DNA from: Prevotellaceae bacterium UBA4361
Lineage (GTDB): Bacteria; Bacteroidota; Bacteroidia; Bacteroidales; Bacteroidaceae
Length of the DNA stretch: 64,000 nucleotides
Direction of reading: 5' to 3'
Assembly (NCBI GenBank): GCA_002393575.1
Contig: DGSN01000072.1
Coordinates: forward strand, 1 to 64,000
This document shows positions 41,962 through 48,527 of this stretch, in pieces (the stretch's first letter is position 1; each line of letters opens with the position of its first letter). The notes under the pieces were generated by a model. The model was not told where the DNA came from and did not search any database. It saw only the letters and a list, made by a program, of their open reading frames with translations. The translations under genes and the position numbers were made by a program.

Positions 41962-43299
41962 CTATACGATTCCCTGAGCCATCATCGCCTTTGCCACTTT
42001 CATGAAGCCCGCAATGTTGGCTCCCTTCACGTAGTTGATGTAGCCATCAGGCTCTTTGCCGTACTTCACGCACTGAGCATGGATGGCGTGCATGATGCCA
42101 TGCAGTCTCTCATCCACTTCCTTGGCAGACCAACTGAGGTGCATGGCGTTCTGGCTCATTTCGAGTCCACTCGTCGCCACACCTCCAGCATTCACAGCCT
42201 TGCCTGGCGCATACAGCATCCTGGCATCGATGAATGCGTCAATAGCTTCTGGCGTGCAACCCATGTTCGAAATCTCACCCACGCAGATGCAACCATTCTC
42301 GATGAGTTGCTTGGCATCCTCACCGTTCAGTTCGTTCTGGGTGGCACAAGGCAAAGCGATGTCGCACTTCACCTCCCACGGACGATGTCCAGCCACGAAG
42401 GTAGAGCCTGGGAACATGTCGGCGTATGGCTGGCAGATGTCATTGCCCGAGGCACGGAGTTCGAGCAGATAGTCAATCTTCTCACCACTCACACCCTCAG
42501 GGTCGTAGATGTAGCCATCAGGTCCGCTGATGGTAATGACTTTCGCACCCAGTTGCGTTGCCTTCGTTGCAGCACCCCATGCCACATTGCCAAAACCACT
42601 GATAGCCACCGTCTTGCCCTTGATACTGATTCCCTTCGTTTCCAGCATTTGGTTCACGAAGTAAAGTCCTCCGAAGCCCGTTGCCTCTGGACGAACAAGC
42701 GAACCGCCAAACTCCAAGCCCTTGCCTGTGAGCACACCGCTCCAGTCGCGCGTCAGTTTCTTGTATTGTCCGAAGAGATAACCCACTTCGCGAGCCCCCA
42801 CACCGATGTCGCCTGCTGGCACGTCGATTTCAGGACCGATGTAGCGATAGAGTTCGTTCATGAATGCTTGGCAGAAACGCATGATTTCGGCATCACTCTT
42901 TCCGCGAGGAGAGAAATCCGAACCACCTTTACCACCGCCCATCGGCAGCGTAGTGAGGGCATTCTTGAAAGTCTGCTCAAATCCCAAGAACTTCAAGATG
43001 GAGAGGTTCACCGAACGGTGAAAGCGGAGACCACCCTTGTAAGGACCGATGGCACTGTTGAACTGCACACGGTAGCCCAAGTTCACTTGCACTTCGCCTT
43101 TATCGTCCACCCAAGGCACACGGAACGTGATGATGCGCTCAGGCTCTACGAGTCGTTCAATGAGTTTGGCACGTTCGAATTCAGGGTGCTGGTTATACAC
43201 CTCCTCGATTGACATGAGCACTTCCTTCACGGCTTGCAAATACTCCACTTCGCCTGGATGCTTAGCCTCCAACTGAGCCATTACATTTTGTATCTTCAT
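41962..43299 (-). CDS. gdhA: NADP-type glutamate dehydrogenase
   Basis: The 445-residue hexameric-type enzyme has the substrate lysine loop (YKGGLRFH, LPMGGGKGGSDF), the catalytic Asp region (DVPAGDIGVGAREVGYLFG) and a Rossmann domain (VAISGFGNVAWGAA). It ends GFMKVAKAMMAQGIV. It converts 2-oxoglutarate and ammonia to glutamate in the cytoplasm and is a main route of ammonia uptake in Bacteroidales. Length is typical. It has a TATCTTTG promoter and a hairpin terminator. Confidence 0.96.
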   Translation of the reverse strand: MKIQNVMAQLEAKHPGEVEYLQAVKEVLMSIEEVYNQHPEFERAKLIERLVEPERIITFRVPWVDDKGEVQVNLGYRVQFNSAIGPYKGGLRFHRSVNLSILKFLGFEQTFKNALTTLPMGGGKGGSDFSPRGKSDAEIMRFCQAFMNELYRYIGPEIDVPAGDIGVGAREVGYLFGQYKKLTRDWSGVLTGKGLEFGGSLVRPEATGFGGLYFVNQMLETKGISIKGKTVAISGFGNVAWGAATKATQLGAKVITISGPDGYIYDPEGVSGEKIDYLLELRASGNDICQPYADMFPGSTFVAGHRPWEVKCDIALPCATQNELNGEDAKQLIENGCICVGEISNMGCTPEAIDAFIDARMLYAPGKAVNAGGVATSGLEMSQNAMHLSWSAKEVDERLHGIMHAIHAQCVKYGKEPDGYINYVKGANIAGFMKVAKAMMAQGIV

Positions 43300-43423
43300 A
43301 GCTTTTTCGTTTGTTTATTTTAGTTAGTTATAGATGTTAGAACTTTCATTTTGTCAAAAGGAAATAGCTTTTATCTATTTGGACAGCCAATTTCCTTGAC
43401 ATTTTGCAGAAATAATCTTAGTA

Positions 43424-43431
43424 CAAAGATA
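43424..43431 (-). promoter_or_regulatory. Bacteroidetes -7 box for gdhA
   Basis: The complement reads TATCTTTG, about 125 bp before the gdhA start. Confidence 0.55.
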
Positions 43432-43533
43432 GTGAAAGGGCAATATCAAACAAAATTTTATCGGAATTATTTACTTTTATTATTATTTACCACCGTTTTA
43501 TCACCCTTTTTGCAAAACACTCTTTACAAATAA

Positions 43534-43814
43534 GTAGGCACATTGCTTTCCCACGAAAGTATCATGGCTTCGTTTGCCGACCCTGTTATCATGCTCTTCA
43601 TCGGAGGTTTCGTCCTTGCCATCGCAGCAGCGAAGACCGGACTGGATGCCTTAGTCGCCAAGGTGCTGCTGAAGCCTTTTGGCAAGCAGAGTGTGAATGA
43701 TTCTCCACCAACATGTTGAAGCAAAACGACATGATGAAAGTGGGTATCATCATGGGTATCATCAGTTTGGTACTTGGCTACACCACTCTCATTCTCGTTG
43801 GCAATTCTTTGTAA
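43534..43814 (+). pseudogene. SLC13 (DASS) anion transporter remnant with the middle deleted
   Basis: The first part reads HESIMASFADPVIMLFIGG then FVLAIAAAKTGLDALVAKVL, matching the N-terminal third of an SLC13 transporter. At about 43700 the frame shifts into FSTNMLKQNDMMKVGIIMGI followed by ISLVLGYTTLILVGNSL and a stop, which is the usual C-terminus of the family. About 350 central residues are gone. Neither piece can work alone. Intact relatives import dicarboxylates or sulfate with sodium. Confidence 0.75.
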
Positions 43815-43887
43815 GCATAATAAAAACAAATCTCAATATCACTACGTAAGCATCATCCCTCAAGGTTTCGCTTTTTTCATTCCATGC

Positions 43888-43936
43888 AAAAAAACGCTTG
43901 CTCTCCTTATTATATTTATAGGAAAGCAAGCGTATT
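43888..43936 (-). terminator. Terminator after rfbC
   Basis: Read on the minus strand, an ACGCTTGCTTTCCTAT stem pairs with ATAAGGAGAGCAAGCGT (one bulge) and is followed by seven T residues. Confidence 0.85.
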
Positions 43937-43981
43937 TCTTAAAAGTAAAGTAAGAGATGCTGATTGAAGACCTTTTACTTT

Positions 43982-44548
43982 TTATACCATCTCCTCATAC
44001 ACAAAAGGAATCTCAGCATCAGCCAGCAATGGATGATGCGCATCCTTCTCACTGAGAATACGGTTTTCCTTTGGCACACGCCAGTCAATGCCCAAAGCAG
44101 GATCGTCCCAAGCAATAGCACCCTCAGCCTGAGGCGCATAGTAGTTGTCACACTTATACTGGAACACAGCCTCGTCACTCAGCACGGCAAATCCATGCGC
44201 AAAACCATGAGGAACAAAGAACTGGCGATGGTTGTCCTCCGTCAGTTCTACAGCCACGTGCTGACCAAACGTAGGACTTCCCTTCCTAATATCCACCGCC
44301 ACGTCGAGCACAGCACCACGTACCACACGCACCAGTTTTGCCTGTGTGAACGGAGGCAACTGGAAGTGCAAGCCACGCACCACGCCAGCTATCGAACGAC
44401 TTTCGTTGTCCTGCACGAAAACAGTCTTACACACCTGTTCCTCAAACTGACGCTGGGAAAAACTCTCGAAAAAATAGCCACGGGCATCACCAAAAATGCG
44501 AGGCTCAATGATTTTCACACCCTGAATCGGTGTATCAATTACGTTCAT
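43982..44548 (-). CDS. rfbC: dTDP-4-dehydrorhamnose 3,5-epimerase
   Basis: The 188-residue cupin epimerase begins MNVIDTPIQGVKIIEPRIF. It contains the catalytic-His block VVRGLHFQLPPFTQAKLVRV, then VDIRKGSPTFGQHVAVEL and FFVPHGFAHGFAVLSDEAV. It acts in the dTDP-L-rhamnose pathway that supplies O-antigen and capsule; the partner genes rfbA, rfbB and rfbD are not in this window. It is divergent from aroB with back-to-back TAACTTTG promoters. Confidence 0.94.
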   Translation of the reverse strand: MNVIDTPIQGVKIIEPRIFGDARGYFFESFSQRQFEEQVCKTVFVQDNESRSIAGVVRGLHFQLPPFTQAKLVRVVRGAVLDVAVDIRKGSPTFGQHVAVELTEDNHRQFFVPHGFAHGFAVLSDEAVFQYKCDNYYAPQAEGAIAWDDPALGIDWRVPKENRILSEKDAHHPLLADAEIPFVYEEMV

Positions 44549-44576
44549 CTTCTTTCAGTTTGAATCAATTTTGCTG

Positions 44577-44584
44577 CAAAGTTA
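44577..44584 (-). promoter_or_regulatory. Bacteroidetes -7 box for rfbC
   Basis: The complement reads TAACTTTG, 29 bp before the rfbC start. Confidence 0.7.
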
Positions 44585-44606
44585 CACATTTTTTATAGAA
44601 TTTCTT

Positions 44607-44614
44607 TAACTTTG
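44607..44614 (+). promoter_or_regulatory. Bacteroidetes -7 box for aroB
   Basis: TAACTTTG lies 63 bp before the aroB start; a (CATTCTT)n repeat lies between. Confidence 0.7.
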
Positions 44615-44676
44615 CAACAAAATAAATGAAGGATTCCTCATTCTTCATTCTTCATTCTTCATTCTTCATTTAACTC

Positions 44677-45720
44677 ATGAACAACGTCATCATATCCACC
44701 AACATCGAGCAAACGCTCACCGAAGCCATTGCCCGTGTGCCACACGACAAGCTCTTCGTCCTCACCGACGAGAACACCCATCGCCTCTGCCTGCCACTCA
44801 TCCAGCAGCTCCCCTGTCTCGCCGAAGCGCAGACCATCATCATCGGAGCCACAGACACGCACAAAACCATTGACACACTCTGCCAAGTGTGGACCGCCTT
44901 AGGCAACGGAGGAGGCACACGCCATTCGCTCATGGTGAACCTCGGAGGAGGAATGGTGACTGACTTGGGCGGCTTCGCAGCCTCCACTTTCAAGCGCGGC
45001 ATCAAATACATCAACATCCCCACCACACTCCTCTCTATGGTGGATGCCAGCGTAGGCGGAAAGACGGGAGTCAACTTCAATGGACTGAAGAACGAAATCG
45101 GAGTCTTCAACGCAGCCGACACCGTCATCCTCGACACCGAATTCCTCAAGACACTCGATGCCGAGAACATCTGCTCAGGCTATGCCGAGATGCTCAAGCA
45201 CGGACTCATCAGCAATCAAGAAATTCTTTCCGAACTTCTCAACTTCGACCTCCAACAGCCCGACCTGCTCCACCTCGGACAGATGGTTGACACCAGCGTG
45301 GCAGTCAAGGAACGAATCGTAGAAGAAGACCCCTTCGAGCAAGGCATCCGCAAGGCACTCAACCTGGGCCACACCATCGGCCATGCCTTCGAAAGCTTTG
45401 CCCTCACGCGCCGTCCCGTCCTGCATGGCTATGCCGTGGCATGGGGACTCATCCCCGAACTCTACCTCAGTTGCGTCAAGACAGGATTCCCCACCGCCAT
45501 CATGCGCCAGTGCGTCAGCTTCATCAAGGAAAACTACGGCACATTCTCCATCACCTGCGACGACTACCCTACCCTCTTCGAACTGATGACGCACGACAAA
45601 AAGAACACCGCCGGCACCATCAACTTCACCCTCCTTGCCGACATCGGCGACATCCGCATCAACCAGACCGCCACCAAAGAACTCATCTACGAATCCCTCG
45701 ACTTCTTCCGCGAAGGCTAA
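44677..45720 (+). CDS. aroB: 3-dehydroquinate synthase
   Basis: The 347-residue product has the NAD-binding GGGMVTDLGGFAASTFKRGI, then PTTLLSMVDASVGGKTGVNF. The metal ligands are in YAEMLKHGL and LNLGHTIGHAFE. It catalyses the second step of the shikimate pathway, turning DAHP into 3-dehydroquinate. Complete length. Codons end strongly in C, like the following GH27 gene, and leave long spurious frames on the other strand. Confidence 0.96.
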   Translation: MNNVIISTNIEQTLTEAIARVPHDKLFVLTDENTHRLCLPLIQQLPCLAEAQTIIIGATDTHKTIDTLCQVWTALGNGGGTRHSLMVNLGGGMVTDLGGFAASTFKRGIKYINIPTTLLSMVDASVGGKTGVNFNGLKNEIGVFNAADTVILDTEFLKTLDAENICSGYAEMLKHGLISNQEILSELLNFDLQQPDLLHLGQMVDTSVAVKERIVEEDPFEQGIRKALNLGHTIGHAFESFALTRRPVLHGYAVAWGLIPELYLSCVKTGFPTAIMRQCVSFIKENYGTFSITCDDYPTLFELMTHDKKNTAGTINFTLLADIGDIRINQTATKELIYESLDFFREG

Positions 45721-45723
45721 CAC

Positions 45724-45766
45724 CCCCATAACCCCCATTAACCCCATAACCCCCATTAACCCCATT
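45724..45766. repeat. 18-bp tandem repeat CCCCATAACCCCCATTAA
   Basis: Two full 18-bp units (45724-45741, 45742-45759) and a third partial unit fill the 60-bp gap between aroB and the GH27 gene. The stretch is C-rich on the plus strand. Confidence 0.85.
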
Positions 45767-45780
45767 TAAAAAAAAGCACT

Positions 45781-47601
45781 ATGAAAAGAACCATTTTATC
45801 ATTCCTCGCAGCATTCCTCTGCGCATCCACCCTCCACGCCCAAGAAAACACCGACAGCGTCAAGTCGCCCACGATGGGCTGGAGCTCCTGGAACACCTAC
45901 GGAGCCAACATCAGCGAAAGCATCATCAAGCGCCAAGCCGATGCCATGATTCGCTACAAGCTCAAAGACGTAGGCTACCAGTACATCAACATCGACGACG
46001 GATTCTTCAACGGGCGCGATGCCGACGGACACCTCGTCATCCATCCCACCCGATTCCCCAACGGACTCAAACCCGTAGTCGATTACATCCACTCCAAAGG
46101 ACTCAAGGCAGGCATCTACTCCGATGCAGGACATAACACCTGCGCCTCCTACCACGGTGGCGAGAAAGGCGGCATCGGTGCTGGACTCCTCGACCACGAC
46201 CAGGAAGACTGCGACCTCTACTTCAAAGAACTCGAATTCGACTTCTTCAAAGTTGATTTCTGCGGAGGAGTCGATTACCACAACTCCGAGAAACTCAACC
46301 TCAACGAGCGCGAACGCTACGAAGCCATTGCCAAAGCCATCAAGAACACAGGCCGCGAAGTCGTTTTCAACGCCTGCCGATGGGACTACCCAGGCACATG
46401 GATTCTCGACGTTGCCGACTCCTGGCGCACCACCGGCGACATCAACGCCTCGTGGGGTTCCGTCAAGGACATCATCGCCCAAAACCTCTACCTCTCCGCC
46501 TATGCCCGCAACGGACACTACAACGACATGGACATGCTCGAAGTGGGACGCGGCATGACCGCCACCGAGGACCGCACCCACTTCAGTATATGGTGCATCA
46601 TGGCATCGCCACTCCTCATCGGTTGCGACATGAGCAACATGACCGCCACCACTCGCAACCTCCTCACCAACACCGAGCTCATCGCCCTCAACCAAGACCG
46701 ACTCGGCTTGCAGGCATACGTGGCAAAAGCATCGGGCGGCACATACATCCTCGTGAAAGACCTCGAAGAGCACAACGGACTCACCCGAGCCGTAGCACTC
46801 TACAACCCCACCGACAACATCCAGTCCATGACACTCAGCTTCGCCGATGTTGATTTGGCAGGAAAAGTCCTCATGCGCGACCTCATCAACAAGCGCGACG
46901 AAGGCGAATACGAAGACAGCTATACCGTCAACGTACCAGCCCACGGCACCCGCGTGTTCCGACTCACAGCCGAGCACCGACTCATGCGCAGCCTCTACGA
47001 AGCCGAGACCGCATGGCTCACCGCCTACCAGGAACTCAGCAACAACCAGTGGGCAGAAACCGCCATCTATTCCGCCGACAGCAACTGCTCTGGCGGCGAG
47101 AAAGTGGGATGGTTGGGCAAGAAAGCCGACAACGACCTCCAATGGCGCAACGTCTTCGTCGATGAAGAAGGCGAATACGAAATGGAACTCTTCTACATGA
47201 GTGGAGAAAACCGCAACGTCAGCATCAGCGTCAACGGCGGTTCCGCCACCCGCATCTCCTGCAACTCTGGCGGCTGGGGCACAGTCGGTTCCAAGAAAAT
47301 CCGCATCCACCTCCAGCAAGGCAACAACGTCATCCGACTCTTCAACACCTCCGCCTGGATGCCCGACATCGACTGCATGAAGCTCACCCTCATCGAGCCA
47401 TCCAACAACATCCACAAACCACGAGTTGTAAAAGAACGCGACCAGCGCATCTACACCACCACTGGAATACAAATATCCAACACATCCTCCCTCTTCTCTC
47501 CCCTCACAGGGGAGCTGGAGGGGTCCAAGGCTGGGAAGGGTCTTTCCACACTTACCAACGGCATCTACATCGCCAACGGGCGCAAAATCCTAAAACGCTA
47601 A
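45781..47601 (+). CDS. Secreted GH27 alpha-galactosidase with CBM35-like module
   Basis: The 606-residue product has a signal peptide (MKRTILSFLAAFLCASTLHA). A GH27 barrel follows (PTMGWSSWNTYG, YINIDDGFF, AGIYSDAGHNTC) with the nucleophile D159 in FFKVDFCGG and acid/base D213 in DVADSWRTTGD. A beta-sandwich comes next. A CBM35-like module starts near residue 405 (YEAETAWLTAYQELS...WMPDIDCMKLTLI). The tail RIYTTTGIQIS...TNGIYIANGRKILKR is sorting-like. It would remove alpha-1,6-galactose from galactomannan or raffinose-type sugars. Residues about 571-589 are encoded by an intergenic-type repeat sitting in frame. Confidence 0.9.
   Translation: MKRTILSFLAAFLCASTLHAQENTDSVKSPTMGWSSWNTYGANISESIIKRQADAMIRYKLKDVGYQYINIDDGFFNGRDADGHLVIHPTRFPNGLKPVVDYIHSKGLKAGIYSDAGHNTCASYHGGEKGGIGAGLLDHDQEDCDLYFKELEFDFFKVDFCGGVDYHNSEKLNLNERERYEAIAKAIKNTGREVVFNACRWDYPGTWILDVADSWRTTGDINASWGSVKDIIAQNLYLSAYARNGHYNDMDMLEVGRGMTATEDRTHFSIWCIMASPLLIGCDMSNMTATTRNLLTNTELIALNQDRLGLQAYVAKASGGTYILVKDLEEHNGLTRAVALYNPTDNIQSMTLSFADVDLAGKVLMRDLINKRDEGEYEDSYTVNVPAHGTRVFRLTAEHRLMRSLYEAETAWLTAYQELSNNQWAETAIYSADSNCSGGEKVGWLGKKADNDLQWRNVFVDEEGEYEMELFYMSGENRNVSISVNGGSATRISCNSGGWGTVGSKKIRIHLQQGNNVIRLFNTSAWMPDIDCMKLTLIEPSNNIHKPRVVKERDQRIYTTTGIQISNTSSLFSPLTGELEGSKAGKGLSTLTNGIYIANGRKILKR
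47491..47545. repeat. Intergenic-type palindromic repeat inside the GH27 coding sequence
   Basis: This 55-bp segment contains CTCCCCTCACAGGGGAG (17 nt, self-complementary arms) and ends GGGAAGGGTCTTT. It matches, in reverse orientation, the GACCCACCCC...CCTGTGAGG family found between genes at 56169-56213 and 41893-41940. It encodes SLFSPLTGELEGSKAGKGL in the linker just before the C-terminal sorting-like tail. Confidence 0.75.
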
Positions 47602-47649
47602 AAAAAATTCCCTTTCCGATTAAACTTTCGTCATTTTCGAGCATCAAAT

Positions 47650-47865
47650 AGAGTGAGAAGTGAAAAGTGAAAAGTGAAAAGTGAAAAGTGAAAAGTGAAA
47701 AATGCCATCCGGCTCCATCGCTCCACGCTTCACACTTCACGCTTCACGTTGAAAAGTGAAAAGTGAAAAATGCCATCCGGCTCAATCGCTTCACGCTTCA
47801 CACTTCACGCTTCACGTTGAAATTTTTCACTGTTCACTTTTCACTTTTCACTCTCTAATAATCCC
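47650..47865. repeat. Composite repeat: AAGTGAA array and two ATGCCATCCGGCT cores
   Basis: Seven GAAAAGT units (47654-47700) lead to a core ATGCCATCCGGCTC, then CGCTTCACACTTCACG words. The block then repeats (second core at about 47770) and ends in TTTTTCACTGTTCACTTTTC. It fills the gap between the GH27 gene and the Spy-like gene. Confidence 0.85.
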
Positions 47866-47896
47866 TGATTAAAAACTTAAAAACTTATCCTACAAC

Positions 47897-48310
47897 ATGA
47901 AGAAATTGATTTTGACGCTCGTAGTAGCAACCCTGGCAGTGACAGCATTCGCACAGCAACGACCACGCGGACAGTTCCGCCAAATGGATCCAAAGGAACA
48001 AGCAACACGCCGTGCAGACCGACTCAAGGAAACCTGCGGAATCAACGACGACCAGTACAAGAAAGCCTATGACCTCTTTTTCCAGCAGGCAGTAGAAACC
48101 GATTCCATCTTCAAGGCGATGCAAGCCAGTGGCGACCGCCCTCAGTTTGACCGCGAAGCATTCCAGAAGCGTCAAGAGGAACAGAGAGCAGCCATCAAGG
48201 CAATCCTCACCGACGAGCAGTTCGAGAAATACGAAAAGTCAGAAGCAGAACGTCGCAGCCGCCGCGGAGGCTTCGGAGGCGGACAGCGTCCACAGCGACA
48301 GAATCAGTAA
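47897..48310 (+). CDS. Small secreted Spy/DUF4890-like protein
   Basis: The 137-residue product has a signal peptide (MKKLILTLVVATLAVTAFAQ) followed by an Arg/Gln-rich start. The helices are MDPKEQATRRADRLKETCGI and FQQAVETDSIFKAMQASG, ending ILTDEQFEKYEKSEAERRSR. The LTDEQ..KY pattern is typical of Spy/CpxP-like and DUF4890 periplasmic proteins. Such proteins act as chaperones or stress sensors, but the role here is unknown. The C-terminus is Gly/Arg/Gln-rich. A terminator follows. Confidence 0.78.
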   Translation: MKKLILTLVVATLAVTAFAQQRPRGQFRQMDPKEQATRRADRLKETCGINDDQYKKAYDLFFQQAVETDSIFKAMQASGDRPQFDREAFQKRQEEQRAAIKAILTDEQFEKYEKSEAERRSRRGGFGGGQRPQRQNQ

Positions 48311-48366
48311 ACCCAAATCCCTTTCAAGCAACACGCGAAGGGACCCAACCCAAAACACATCCCATG

Positions 48367-48404
48367 GCGGAGAGACTCAGCGAGTGAGTTTCTCCGCTTT
48401 TTTT
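48367..48404 (+). terminator. Rho-independent terminator after the Spy-like gene
   Basis: GCGGAGAGACTCA pairs with TGAGTTTCTCCGC (48367-48397, G-T pairs allowed) and is followed by seven T residues. Confidence 0.88.
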
Positions 48405-48420
48405 GTTCATCCACAATGCC

Positions 48421-48497
48421 ATTGGGGATGTATTAGAACGCGATTGGGGAAGCATACGAACGCAATTGGGGAAGCACTCGAACGCGATTGGGGAATA
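48421..48497. repeat. 22-bp tandem repeat ATTGGGGAAGCAnnnGAACGCG
   Basis: Units start at 48421, 48443, 48465 and 48487 (last one partial), each 22 bp. Period and word content (GGGGA, GAACGC) resemble 2834-2921. It lies directly after a terminator and before the stop of the convergent barrel gene. Confidence 0.88.
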
Positions 48498-48527
48498 GAA
48501 GTGAGTGGTTAGAGATTCCATCATCGT

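Noticed and set aside
41890..43212. 440-codon frame on the plus strand across gdhA
   Set aside because: Shadow of gdhA; also runs through the hairpin terminator.
45799..47472. 557-codon open frame on the minus strand
   Set aside because: Shadow of the GH27 gene; composition (Val/Gly/Asp/Glu-rich) follows from C-ending codons on the coding strand.
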